From the NCBI RefSeq assembly GCF_001613065.1, contig NZ_BDBQ01000115.1, forward strand, positions 1 to 42,329: 42,329 bases of DNA, in the 5' to 3' direction. This document shows positions 27,550 through 35,855 of the stretch, piece by piece; the first letter of the stretch is position 1; the number at the start of each line of letters is the position of its first letter. Source of the DNA: Nocardia miyunensis NBRC 108239. GTDB taxonomy: Bacteria; Actinomycetota; Actinomycetes; Mycobacteriales; Mycobacteriaceae. The notes under the pieces are model-generated. The model was not told the origin of the DNA. It made no database searches and saw only the letters and a program-made list of their open reading frames with translations. The position numbers were made by a program, and so were the translations under genes.

Positions 27550-28679
27550 CGCTGCGTCGCGGGCATCATTACGGGACGATCTTGATCGATATGCAGACTC
27601 GCCGCCCGATCGAGGTCCTCGAAGACCGGACCGCGGACACTCTTACCGCGTGGTTGCGGGCTCACCCGGGCGTGGAAATCGTCTGCCGCGACCGTGCCGG
27701 CGCTTACGCCGAAGGCACCGCGGCGGGAGCGCCGGACGCGGTGCAGGTCGCCGATCGCTGGCACCTCTGGCACAACCTCGGCGAGGCAGTCGAACGCACT
27801 GTGGCACGCCACCGTGCCAGCCTGTCTGCTGCGGCCACCGAACCCGCACCGCCCGAGCGGCCCGACATCACCGCGGCCGTCGCCGAGATACATTGCGGGC
27901 CGGTCGCACCCGGTCAACGGCAGGATCGCACCGCGGTGCGGACCCGTCAGCGCTGGAGCGAGGTCCACGAGCTGCTGGCCCAGGGCGCGAGCATCCTTGC
28001 GATCGGCCGCGAGCTCGGGCTGGCTCGTGGCACCACTCGCCGCTTCGCCCGCGCCGCTTCGCCCGAGGAGCTGCTGGTCAGCAATCGCACCGGATACCGC
28101 GTCAGCATTCTCGAGCCCTACAAACCCGACTTGAATCGGCGCTGGAACGAGGGCTGCACCAACGCGACCCAGCTGTTCGAAGAGATCAAGGCGCGCGGCT
28201 ACCGAGGCAGCGAGAAGCTGGTGCGCAACTACCTGCAGCCCTTCCGCGTCCTCACGCACGTCCCGGTCGCGCTACCACCGAAGCCGCCGACCGTCCGCCA
28301 GGTTGTCGGCTGGATCATGACCAACCCCGACGCCCTCGCTGCCGAACACCGCGCGAGCCTCGAAGCGATCCTGGCCGTCAGCCCTGACCTGACCGCGCTG
28401 GCCGGGCACGTCCGTGAGTTCGCCGAGATGATGGTGCAGCGCCGCGGCCGGGATCTCGAACGGTGGATGACCTCCGTCGACGCCGACGACCAACCGGCAC
28501 TTCACTCGTTCGTGCGCGGCCTGCGCCGTGATCAAGACGCGGTGACCGCCGGGCTGAGCATGTCCTGGAGCAGCGGACCGGTCGAAGGCCATGTCAACCG
28601 CATCAAAATGCTCAAACGCCAAATGTTCGGGCGCGCGAAGACCGACCTCCTACGAAAGCGAATCCTGTTGAGCGAGTGA
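27537..28679 (+). pseudogene. ISL3-family transposase, 5'-truncated
   Basis: Transposase of the ISL3 family (DDE). The open frame begins directly at the conserved VDDFALRRG motif (27537) and continues in normal ISL3 order: TILIDMQTRRPIEVLEDRTADTL, CRDRAGAYAEG, DRWHLWHNLGEAVE, and the C-terminal VEGHVNRIKMLKRQMFGRAKTDLLRKR. The N-terminal zinc-finger and HTH part (about 150 residues) is missing at the palindrome, so it is inactive. First ATG at 27591 is not a true start. C-terminus is complete. Confidence 0.85.
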
Positions 28680-29096
28680 ACAACCCGATCGAACGAATCA
28701 CGAAATTTGTGCCAGATCCAGTTTTCACGTTCCGTCGACACCGATCAACCGCCCGGGTTGTCATCTATTCCGCCATTTAATGACTGACGTCAGCCAACAG
28801 CACCCAAGCGCACCAACGGTAGTGCTGCATAACACATACTCGGCCGGGTGATATTTTGGGTATCGTCGCAGCTCAGGGGTCAAGCTGGCCAACGACACTC
28901 AACATCGTCTAGCCTTGACAACCACACCAACCGCAAGCTAGTTCGATGCGAGTACATGGAGTTACCCATCTACTGACTGAATGCATGGCCGCACGACACG
29001 ACACCAACGGCACCGTCTGACCTGCGGCCACTTGTCATCTATTTAGAAACTCGAGGTTACTTCGTAAGGTGAAGCCGCCGCGATAGGCCGCCGAGG
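28680..29096. other. Intergenic stretch after ISL3 remnant
   Basis: About 420 bp with no credible gene and a lower GC content than its surroundings. The first 70 bp (up to about GTTTTCACGTTCCG, 28720-28735) probably contain the right end of the ISL3 element. A 10-bp palindrome CTGACGTCAG lies near 28787. Nothing else identified. Confidence 0.35.
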
Positions 29097-29404
29097 TTAT
29101 TCAATGGTGGCACGGAAGAAGTTCTCGACCTTGTCGATCAGGTCTATTTGAGTCAGGATCTCGCGGGGGGCTGGACTCGCCCACAACTTTCTGCAGCAGC
29201 GGCGTGCGGTCCAGGACCACATCGCGCAGCGGTGCCGGCGCATGGTGAAACATCTGTCCGAGGAAGTACGCCTGCTGTGATTGACGCGCGGTGTGCGGTT
29301 TGCGGGGGCCTTCGAATTCGTCGGGCGCCCGTCGAACTGCCTGATAGTCCGACAGATCGACACCGGTCGGTGAAACCCCTTGCAGCGGGCGACCCGCGAT
29401 ACCC
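29097..29404 (-). pseudogene. FAD-monooxygenase-like gene, C-terminal remnant with frameshift
   Basis: A minus-strand frame contains DYQAVRRAPDEFEGPRK, QQAYFLGQMFHHAPAPLRD and VVLDRTPLLQKVVGESS, which has the feel of the C-terminus of group A flavoprotein monooxygenases; the family is a tentative call. At a run of six G on the plus strand (about 29162-29167) the frame must shift by one to continue into REILTQIDLIDKVENFFRATIE and the stop at 29097. No N-terminal FAD-binding part is present. A broken gene end. Confidence 0.4.
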
Positions 29405-29579
29405 TCGCCCCACCTCGCTTCGGAGTCGAGGTGTCATGTCGAGGATGCCTCACAGCCGCCTCGGCCCCTGGGGACCCTGCACCCGGGCTGAAGTGCTGAC
29501 CCGGCCACTTGCAGCGGAATTTCGGTGATGCGCCGTAGCGTAGTCGACGCGGGCACGGCTGCAGCGGACACTGCAACGC

Positions 29580-29770
29580 GGTCGTCGTGCACCCCCTGAT
29601 GTACGGGTCGCGCCGCGTCACCGTGCGCGACGTGGAGGTCGAACGCGCCTACACCCCCGAAGACGTGGTCCAGCTCATGTGCGGTATGGCCTGGCTCCCG
29701 AGAACGTCTTCTCGTACGACCGTGACCTGATCGAGTGGCTCGGCAGTGGCCCCTCTGGTACCAGTGAGCA
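29580..29770 (+). pseudogene. Unassigned gene fragment
   Basis: Plus-strand sequence that reads like protein in two joined frames: RRVTVRDVEVERAYTPEDVV in one, then, after a one-base shift near 29677, RYGLAPENVFSYDRDLIEWL. There is no clear start and the end fades into nonsense. I do not recognise the family. It is reported because the codon pattern and motif continuity are better than in the surrounding noise. Confidence 0.22.
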
Positions 29771-29985
29771 GACACCCTCCGCGGGCCGCGGAGTGTCATC
29801 GGCCAGTTGCGCGCTGGCCGCCGACCGTGGGGCGGGGCGGGCCGGTAAGCGCCGCCCACCCCACACGAAACCGATTGTTCAGACCTGGGGGTTGAGTCAG
29901 AACACGGCAATCATCGATGTGCCACTGCCGCACAGACACGCACCCTTGGGACGGTCACGATCAGCAACCGCCGGCCAGGGTCGCA

Positions 29986-30198
29986 TCACTCTTCAGCACC
30001 GCTCTCGATCCGCACGGTGGCTTCCGGTTCCGCCGCCTCGGGGGTCGGCACTTCGGGCTCGCCGGTACCGGCCTCCGCCTCCTCAGTCGTTGCCTGTTCG
30101 GCAGCCGCTTCCGGTTCCGCCGCCTCGGGGGTCGGCACTTCGGGCTCGCCGGCGCCGGCCTCCGCCTCCTCGGGGCGTTCCTGCTCAATGTCGCTCAC
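29986..30198 (-). CDS. Small acidic repeat protein
   Basis: 70-residue, Glu/Pro/Ala-rich protein with two near-identical 22-residue blocks (EEAEAGAGEPEVPTPEAAEP and its copy) separated by a short linker (AAAEQATT); no Cys, no aromatic residue, no signal peptide or membrane segment. It is expected to be disordered and strongly acidic. GTG at 30198 is the start: GGGAGGTGA lies 6-7 bp upstream, among the best ribosome sites in the region. The longer frame upstream (to 30429) is not protein-like. Function unknown; a linker, cation buffer or secreted-peptide precursor could be imagined, but none is shown. Confidence 0.6.
   Translation of the reverse strand: MSDIEQERPEEAEAGAGEPEVPTPEAAEPEAAAEQATTEEAEAGTGEPEVPTPEAAEPEATVRIESGAEE
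30020..30171. repeat. Two 65-bp near-identical tandem repeats within the acidic gene
   Basis: Copies at 30020-30084 and 30107-30171, differing at a couple of positions, with an 87-bp period (29 codons). They encode the two Glu/Pro/Ala blocks of the small acidic protein. Slippage or unequal crossing-over could change copy number while keeping frame. Confidence 0.85.
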
Positions 30199-30449
30199 GG
30201 ATTCACCTCCCTTCTTCTTCACGTAGGTAATGGGTGAGGACCCTCGGTTCCCCCGTCGTTGATCGCGATGACCATCGCAGAGCAAATCGAATGAATTCCT
30301 CGATAGCAAATCTAGTACTGGTGTCCGTCTTTTGAAGACATGCGCAACATCCGCTGTCACCGGCAGACCCCACACCCCCAGGTTCTCCAAAGGGCTTGCG
30401 ATGCCACGGATTCCCGAGGCTGCGCGCACCCGCCACCACGAGCACGTGC

Positions 30450-30470
30450 GGGCCGCGTGGACCGCGGCCC
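30450..30470 (-). terminator. Hairpin downstream of methyltransferase remnant
   Basis: GGGCCGCG (30450-30457) pairs perfectly with CGCGGCCC (30463-30470) around a 5-base loop. It lies 6 bp beyond the stop of the minus-strand methyltransferase remnant, the position of an intrinsic terminator without U-tract. Confidence 0.5.
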
Positions 30471-30476
30471 GGTAGG

Positions 30477-30830
30477 CTACCCGGTCACCGCCGTTCCGCA
30501 GGCGCGATCAGCGTGGTCAGCGGCGGATTTGACCACGCTCCACAGCTGGCGCGGCAGCGCGCCTTCCTCGAACTCGCCGACGTGCTGCAGGTCCCAGCCG
30601 TGGGCGAGGTCCTCGACCAAGCGGCGGGAGAAGAAGTGCACCGCGAAACCACCGTGCCCGTAGATGTCATCGCCGTGGTCGATACCGGCGCCGTAGTGTG
30701 CGTCGCCGGGGTGGCGGATGGTGTCGAACAGGACGCCGCCGGGCCGCAGTACCCGGCGGATCTCCTCGACGATAGCGCCGATCTCGGTCCTCGATAACGC
30801 CATCCACAGCAGCCGCTCGAGGATGCTGCG
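30477..30830 (-). pseudogene. SAM-dependent methyltransferase, C-terminal remnant
   Basis: The C-terminal 100 residues read as a class I methyltransferase end: IGAIVEEIRRVLRPGGVLFD (post-motif III region), then HPGDAHYGAGIDHGDD, GGFAVHFFSRRLVEDLAHGW and LPRQLWSVVKSA. The SAM-binding GxGxG motif and everything before it are gone: upstream of about 30830 the frame becomes Arg-rich and overlaps an unrelated plus-strand fragment (DUF6262-like). A truncated, non-functional gene. Confidence 0.65.
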
Positions 30831-30835
30831 CCCGC

Positions 30836-30985
30836 ATGGCCGCCCGCAACCAGCAACTCGAAACACGACTGTCCGAACTACTCGTTGAACAAGCCTGGCG
30901 CGCAACCGGACTCGGCGCACCCACCGACATCGACCGGCTCCAGCAGCAGATCGTCGCCCTCGAACAGCAAGTCGTCGCGCGAGGA
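30836..30985 (+). pseudogene. DUF6262-like (TnpC-type) fragment
   Basis: About 50 codons: AARNQQLETRLSELLVEQAW, RATGLGAPTDIDRLQQQIVA and LEQQVV. This is the coiled-coil end of the DUF6262 proteins that accompany TnpA/TnpB tyrosine-recombinase transposons of actinobacteria. It starts and stops abruptly; after about 30985 the sequence changes character. A breakpoint between two mobile-element remnants is likely here. The rest, 30985-31347, contains no gene I can defend. Confidence 0.55.
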
Positions 30986-31347
30986 ACTCCTCGAACACCA
31001 GGTGGCGGTTGTGTTCTTGGAAGGCCATCCGTCGGTGAGGGCCACAGTACGGAAACCGCGCCAACTGGCGCGGGAGCGGTATTCGGTATCTGCGCGACTC
31101 CTGGTCCGATGGCCGAGATTGACCTTAGGCCGAATACCGGGCCCGCAGCAGGAGCTCGGCACGGTAAACCCCCGTTCCCTCCCGGCCGTCATGGCATCTC
31201 GACGGTGAATGCCTCGTCGCTGACAGGAACCTGCCCGATGAACACGCCGGTCCGGCACGCGGCACAACCGATTCCACGGCCCCGGCGCATCCGGGTTCAG
31301 GAATGGGCGCGGCCCGTGAGTCCGGCCGCGCCCACCCCGTCGAGGTG

Positions 31348-32007
31348 TCAGGGAAGGCGGTCCAGCAGCCACCATCCAGCTTCTTGGCCTATCCATGAGG
31401 ATTCCGCCGGTGGTGTGGATGTGTACAGCACGTCATCGAACATCGACAGGCCCGGATCATCTTGCGCGGTGAGGCCTTCCACGTCGGTGGTGCTGGCGGT
31501 GGTGATCTTCAGGTTCCTGGGTATGCGGGGCATGAAGCCGACGTCGATGAGCGCGGTCTGTTCGGCCGGGGTCGGTCTCGTGCTGTCGAGGGACAAGTAG
31601 GCACCGACACCGTGGTCGAATCCCTCGTACTCCAGATACGCCAGCACATACCGTGCCACCAGCGCGGACCGGCCGAGCCCGCCCAGGATGGCGGGCTTGT
31701 CGCCCGAGCGGCGTCTTTTCGTTTCCAGCACCGCGGACCTGACCACGCTGGCCGCGGTGTCCCAATCCGCCACGGGGCCGTAGCTGACCAGGATCGTGTC
31801 CCGGCCGCGCTCGGCGAGTTTCGTACCGAGCAGATAGTTGGGACCGTTCACCGTGTCGGCGAAGGCTTCCAGGGATGCGGCGTCCCGGCCGCGTTCGGCA
31901 ACCAGAACGACCGGGGCGCTCACCTGTGGTCCCGAGACCAGGTATGCCCACGCGGTGCCCCCGCTATCGAGTGTCCAGTCCTGCGACGGTTTGCTCTTGA
32001 CGGCCAT
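31348..32007 (-). CDS. Alpha/beta-hydrolase-like protein without canonical nucleophile
   Basis: 219 residues with the sequence rhythm of a lipase/PGAP1-like alpha/beta hydrolase: APVVLVAERGRDAASLEAFA, then an elbow-like segment ILGGLGRSALVARYVLAYL and a strand-loop VGAYLSLDSTRPTP. In active enzymes the elbow is G-x-S-x-G (GHSMGGLVARY); aligning on LVARY puts Gly where the Ser should be, so it may be a pseudo-enzyme, or the nucleophile is the shifted Ser of GRSA. ATG at 32007 with AGGAGG 8 bp upstream. It is transcribed away from the wax-ester synthase gene across a 694-bp region with repeats. No signal peptide. Confidence 0.6.
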   Translation of the reverse strand: MAVKSKPSQDWTLDSGGTAWAYLVSGPQVSAPVVLVAERGRDAASLEAFADTVNGPNYLLGTKLAERGRDTILVSYGPVADWDTAASVVRSAVLETKRRRSGDKPAILGGLGRSALVARYVLAYLEYEGFDHGVGAYLSLDSTRPTPAEQTALIDVGFMPRIPRNLKITTASTTDVEGLTAQDDPGLSMFDDVLYTSTPPAESSWIGQEAGWWLLDRLP

Positions 32008-32701
32008 GATCGAACCCTCCTACGGGTGAGTACGAACGAACCACCGGAAACAATCCGAGAACTGCGCCGCCTCCCCAGGTAAACCGGCGAAAGGACGCGC
32101 CGAACCACGCTCGCAACCGGTGACCAGCCGCACGAGCCGGTGACCACCGGACCGGAACAATGATAGAAGACACCCACCCGGGCGAAAAGTCCGCGGGAGT
32201 CCGGGTTACGGACAATGATCGACTGGCTGTTGATCAGGGCTGCGATGCCCAGCGGGCGACACCAGCAATTTCTCGGAACTCACTGTAATCGAAGAGAAAT
32301 CGCATGTGATCGACGAGAAATCGCCAGTGTCCAGTGTTAACGTCAGATCGTCGGCAAACCGTTCCTCCCCCTGGTTGCTGCCGACGGGATGAAGGTGTGA
32401 AATCGCCCGCCCAGGGCCCACCGGCAGCCACGCACGAGGCCCTGGGCGGCGCGTCTGTGCATGACACGTTCGACGACGCTCTACTTACCGGTTGTACCGC
32501 CCGTTCCCTGATGCCTCGCGGGCCTGCTTCTCTTGCGCACCCCGGCGATCACGCGCGATCCACCGCCCGGCACAGCCTGCCGGTCACCACACCGGTTCGG
32601 GCCGCCAGACCGTAGCCCAGGGTGCGGGCGGCCCGTAACGGCCCATTCGGTGAGTTCGCTCGGTATGGGCGAGTCACCCGATTCGTTTCCAGGAGGTAAC
32701 C
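32008..32701. other. Long divergent intergenic region
   Basis: 694 bp between the hydrolase-like gene (leftward) and the wax-ester synthase gene (rightward). Open frames are not protein-like. It contains the repeat cluster at 32265-32324 and a ribosome site AGGAGGT just before 32702. It probably carries promoters for both genes. Confidence 0.45.
32265..32324. promoter_or_regulatory. Three-copy operator-like repeat, 21-bp phased
   Basis: GAGAAATCGC occurs at 32294-32303 and 32315-32324, exactly 21 bp (two helical turns) apart, within a 21-bp tandem unit ATCGAnGAGAAATCGC. An inverted copy, GCAATTTCTCG, lies at 32265-32275. Phased repeats in a divergent promoter region suggest binding sites for a regulator that contacts one face of the helix. 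No regulator is identified. Confidence 0.4.
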
Positions 32702-34054
32702 GTGCAGTTGATTTCTCCGGCGGATGCGTTGTTCCTGATCGCCGAATCGCGTGAGCATCCGATGCATGTGGGCACGCTGGCGCTGTTCGAACCACCCGAG
32801 GGCGTCGGTGGCGCCGAGTTCGCCCGCCATGCCTATGAGCGTCTGATGTCCGCGGACGAGGTGATCCATCCGGTGTTCGGCAAACGCCCGTCGCGGCTGC
32901 TGGGGATCCCGCAACTGCTGTGGGCCCACGACGCCACCGTCGATCTGGGCCACCACGTCCAGCACTGGGCGGTCCCCGCGCCGGGAGAGCTGGGCGGGCT
33001 GCTCGAGTTGGTGTCCGGGATGCACGCGGGCCTGCTGGACCGGCACCGCCCGCTGTGGCAGATGCACATCATCGAGGGCCTGCGCGACGGGCGCGTGGCC
33101 CTGTACGGCAAGATCCATCACTCGCTCATCGACGGCGTCGGCGCCCAGCGCCTGCTGCACCGCGCCCTCACCGACGACCCACACACCGAGCATCCACCAC
33201 TGCCCTGGCAGCTGCCGTCGGACCCCCGCCAACCAGCGCACCCGCCCAGCGTCACCGCGCTCGTGCGGGGCGTGGCCCAGCCCGCTGCAGCGGCGAGTGT
33301 GCTGCGGGTGGCGCGCATGGTGCTGGGCGCCCAGCAGCAGGCGCTGCCGTTCACCGCCCCCCGCACTGTCTTCAACGGACCGATCGCGCAAGCCCGCCAC
33401 TGTGGTGTGCGGTCGTGGCCGCTTGCACGGATCAAACAGATCGGCAAAGCCACCGACGCCACAGTCAACGACGTCGTCCTTGCCGTGTGCGCCGGCGCCC
33501 TGCGCGACTACCTGCACAGCCGCGACGCGCTGCCCGATACCCCGCTGATCGCGATGGTGCCCGTCTCGGTCCGCGATCATGACGATCCCGCAGACGCCGG
33601 CAACAAGGTCGCCGCGGTGCTGTGCCAGCTGGCCACCCACCTGCCCGACCCCGCCGACCGGCTCACCACCATCAGTGCCGCGATGCGCCGCGGCAAAGCC
33701 CTCTACGACGGCCTGTCCCACCGCGAGGCGTTCGCAGCGACCGCACTGACGCTGAGCCCGCTGGCGTTGACGCTGTCGGCGGCCGCGGTTTCGCTGACCC
33801 GCCCACCATTCAACCTCGTCATCTCCAACATTCCCGGCAACCGCGAGCCCCGCTACTGGAACGGTGCACGCCTGGACGCCAGCTACCCGCTGTCGATCCC
33901 CGTCCACGGCCAAGCCCTCAACATCACCGTCACCAGCACCGGCGGCAACCTCGACTTCGGGGTCGTTGCCTGCCGCCGCACCGTCCCCGATCTTCACCGC
34001 CTCCTGGACCACCTCGACACCGCCCTGACCACTCTCGAAGAGGGCACCCGATGA
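32702..34054 (+). CDS. Wax ester synthase / diacylglycerol acyltransferase
   Basis: Bifunctional WS/DGAT that joins acyl-CoA to fatty alcohol or diacylglycerol for wax-ester or triacylglycerol storage, membrane- and lipid-droplet-associated. 450 residues: the acyltransferase motif HHSLIDG at 139-145, then NDVVLAVCAGALRDYL, and near the C-terminus the SNIPG motif with family PxNPxP-like context (FNLVISNIPGN). The N-terminal LSPxDAxFL motif is ISPADALFL. GTG at 32702 is preceded by AGGAGGT, so the GTG is well supported. Nearby desaturase genes are in line with lipid storage. It looks complete and active. Confidence 0.92.
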   Translation: MQLISPADALFLIAESREHPMHVGTLALFEPPEGVGGAEFARHAYERLMSADEVIHPVFGKRPSRLLGIPQLLWAHDATVDLGHHVQHWAVPAPGELGGLLELVSGMHAGLLDRHRPLWQMHIIEGLRDGRVALYGKIHHSLIDGVGAQRLLHRALTDDPHTEHPPLPWQLPSDPRQPAHPPSVTALVRGVAQPAAAASVLRVARMVLGAQQQALPFTAPRTVFNGPIAQARHCGVRSWPLARIKQIGKATDATVNDVVLAVCAGALRDYLHSRDALPDTPLIAMVPVSVRDHDDPADAGNKVAAVLCQLATHLPDPADRLTTISAAMRRGKALYDGLSHREAFAATALTLSPLALTLSAAAVSLTRPPFNLVISNIPGNREPRYWNGARLDASYPLSIPVHGQALNITVTSTGGNLDFGVVACRRTVPDLHRLLDHLDTALTTLEEGTR

Positions 34055-34441
34055 CACGACCTGACGCCATGCAGGCGACCGGGCGAAGTCACCGAGAGAG
34101 GCGGACTCGCACAGCAGGCACGTCGGCCGGGTCAGGTTCGGCTATGTCAGCCGGCGTCAGCGGCAGTCGGGGCGGTTTCGGCACGCCGCGCAGCGGGTTG
34201 TGCGGGATGTCAAGCCGGGCAATGAGATCGAGCCGATTGGTGGGCTGCCGGAGGCGAACCGGTCATCGCGCTGGCCGGTGGCTGCGGAGGGCGCTGTCCA
34301 TGCCGGTCGCCGATCCCGTCGAATCGGCCTGTCCCGGCTCGGTAATCCTTGTCCTCGAGCCGCGGTTCGAGGACCGCGTAGATCTCGAGACCACACGGTC
34401 GGCAGGTGTGGGAGCGTTTGCCTCGTCCGCGGGAGTGTCAG
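34055..34441. other. Non-coding stretch after the wax-ester synthase gene
   Basis: About 390 bp between the wax-ester synthase stop and the strong hairpin at 34442. Open frames on both strands are GC-driven shadows. A minus-strand frame near 34130-34270 (RLDIPHNPLRGVPKPP) reads slightly protein-like but has no start. Nothing assigned. Confidence 0.35.
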
Positions 34442-34476
34442 GTGCAAGCCGGACCCGATGACGGTCCGGCTTGCAC
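34442..34476. terminator. Perfect 14-bp hairpin terminator
   Basis: GTGCAAGCCGGACC (34442-34455) and GGTCCGGCTTGCAC (34463-34476) pair perfectly around a 7-base loop. It lies downstream of the wax-ester synthase gene (plus) and just past the stop of the minus-strand membrane fragment, so it may act in both directions. It is the strongest simple hairpin seen in this part of the window. Confidence 0.65.
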
Positions 34477-34495
34477 TATGGAAGGCGGTTCGTGC

Positions 34496-34672
34496 TCATC
34501 CGGTCCGCCGCATCCCGAGCACAATCGAGCCCAGCCCGAGCAGCAGGGCGAGTACACCGGCCACCACGTTGCTCCCGATCGTCGCGGGATGGGGACATCG
34601 CCGCTGACCAACCGATGCAGTGATGATCATCCACACGCCGATCAGCGCGCAGCGGCCCGGACGATGCCGTGG
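34496..34672 (-). pseudogene. SPW-repeat-like membrane protein fragment
   Basis: About 58 codons containing two hydrophobic spans: ALIGVWMIITASV and NVVAGVLALLLGLGSIVLGM, ending in RRTG and a stop at 34496. This resembles the second SPW repeat of small actinobacterial membrane proteins. Upstream sequence is not protein-like and overlaps the start of the reductase gene, so it is probably the remaining end of a lost gene. Confidence 0.35.
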
Positions 34673-34703
34673 ATCCGCCCGTACAATATGGAGAATCGAT
34701 CGT

Positions 34704-35825
34704 ATGGTGGGACTCATCGATGTGGTGCAGACCCTCACAGCGCCGCATCCGCTGGACCGGTACTTGGAGTTGGTGCGCCCGACCTTCACACTGCGCGACA
34801 TGCGTGCGGAAATCACAGATGTGCGCCGCCCGGTTCCCGGCTCGGTGACCCTCGTGCTGCGGCCGACGCGGCAGTGGAGCGGGCATCTGGCCGGTCAGTT
34901 CGTGCAGATCGGTGTGCTGATCGACGGCGTCAAACACACCCGCTGCTATTCGCCGGTGAACGCGCAAGCGCGCCGCGACCGGCGCATCGAACTCACCGTC
35001 AAGGCGCACCCGAACGGGCTGGTGTCACGATACCTTTATCGTCATGCAACGCCCGGAATGGTGGTCGACCTCGCCCCTGCCGCGGGCGTGTTCCATCTGC
35101 CCGATCCACGCCCGCAGCGGATCCTGTTGATCAGCGGCGGTAGCGGCATCACCCCGGTGCTGTCCATGCTGCGCACGCTGGCCGACGAGGACTACGCCGG
35201 TGAGGTCGTGTTCCTGCACTACGCGCGCTCGCCGCAGGTCGTGCCGCATCGGGGCGAACTCGACGCACTCACGCGGCGGCACGCCGGCTTCGGTGTCGCA
35301 CTGCGCTACACGCGGGATGCTACAGCGCAGCAGCCGATGGCCGCCGGCGCTGCGCCGTGGACCTGCGCGGCCACTGCGCCCGCCGTCGGCCGTTTCGGCT
35401 ACGACGAGCTGCAACGAGTGGCGCCGTGGTTCGCCGACGCACAGACCTACCTGTGCGGCCCACCGTCGCTGATGGCGGCGGTACGCACCATCTACACGGC
35501 CGAACAGCTCGACGACCGCCTGCACAGCGAGGAATTCACAGTTACCTCCGCCCCCGCGGACCCGGCGGATGCCAGGGGGACGGTGCGCTTCTCCGGCAGC
35601 GGTGTCACCGCCGAGAACACCGGCGCCACCCTGCTCGAGCAGGCCGAATCCGCCGGACTGACGCCGGCATACGGCTGCCGCATGGGGATCTGTCTGTCCT
35701 GCACCGCGGTCCGGCGCTCGGGCGCTACCCGCAATATCCGCACCGGCGGGCTCGACAGCGACCCCGACCAGCCCATCCAGCTGTGCATCAATGCTCCTGT
35801 CGGCGACGTCGAGGTCGCAATCTGA
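34704..35825 (+). CDS. Ferredoxin-NAD(P)H reductase, desaturase partner
   Basis: Electron supplier for the adjacent desaturase, homologous to the Rv3230c-type oxidoreductase. 373 residues: FAD-binding domain with RCYSPVN (80-86), NAD(P)-binding domain with GGSGITP (145-151) and YLCGPPSLM, and a C-terminal plant-type [2Fe-2S] ferredoxin with C325-x4-C330-x2-C333-x27-C361. I chose the ATG at 34704 since GGAG lies 10 bp upstream; the frame is open to 34620 but that part reads as non-coding. The desaturase gene starts 30 bp after the stop, in the order known from mycobacteria (reductase then DesA3). Confidence 0.9.
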   Translation: MVGLIDVVQTLTAPHPLDRYLELVRPTFTLRDMRAEITDVRRPVPGSVTLVLRPTRQWSGHLAGQFVQIGVLIDGVKHTRCYSPVNAQARRDRRIELTVKAHPNGLVSRYLYRHATPGMVVDLAPAAGVFHLPDPRPQRILLISGGSGITPVLSMLRTLADEDYAGEVVFLHYARSPQVVPHRGELDALTRRHAGFGVALRYTRDATAQQPMAAGAAPWTCAATAPAVGRFGYDELQRVAPWFADAQTYLCGPPSLMAAVRTIYTAEQLDDRLHSEEFTVTSAPADPADARGTVRFSGSGVTAENTGATLLEQAESAGLTPAYGCRMGICLSCTAVRRSGATRNIRTGGLDSDPDQPIQLCINAPVGDVEVAI

Positions 35826-35855
35826 GAAAGGCGCAATCTGAGAAGGGAGTGACCC

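Noticed and set aside
28787..28800. CTGACGTCAG palindrome as a regulatory site
   Set aside because: A single 10-bp palindrome in a region with no nearby intact gene; too little to claim an operator.
29434..29910. 158-codon minus-strand ORF between remnants
   Set aside because: Composition is Arg/His/Gly-rich without any motif, and the plus strand of the same region has better protein-like sequence.
30020..30171. CRISPR-like repeat-spacer pattern
   Set aside because: Only two 65-bp copies in coding phase (period 29 codons); they encode protein repeats, and no cas genes are present.
32549..34057. 502-codon minus-strand ORF opposite the wax-ester synthase gene
   Set aside because: It is the complement of a well-supported gene in high-GC DNA, has repetitive Gln/Arg/Gly composition and matches no family.
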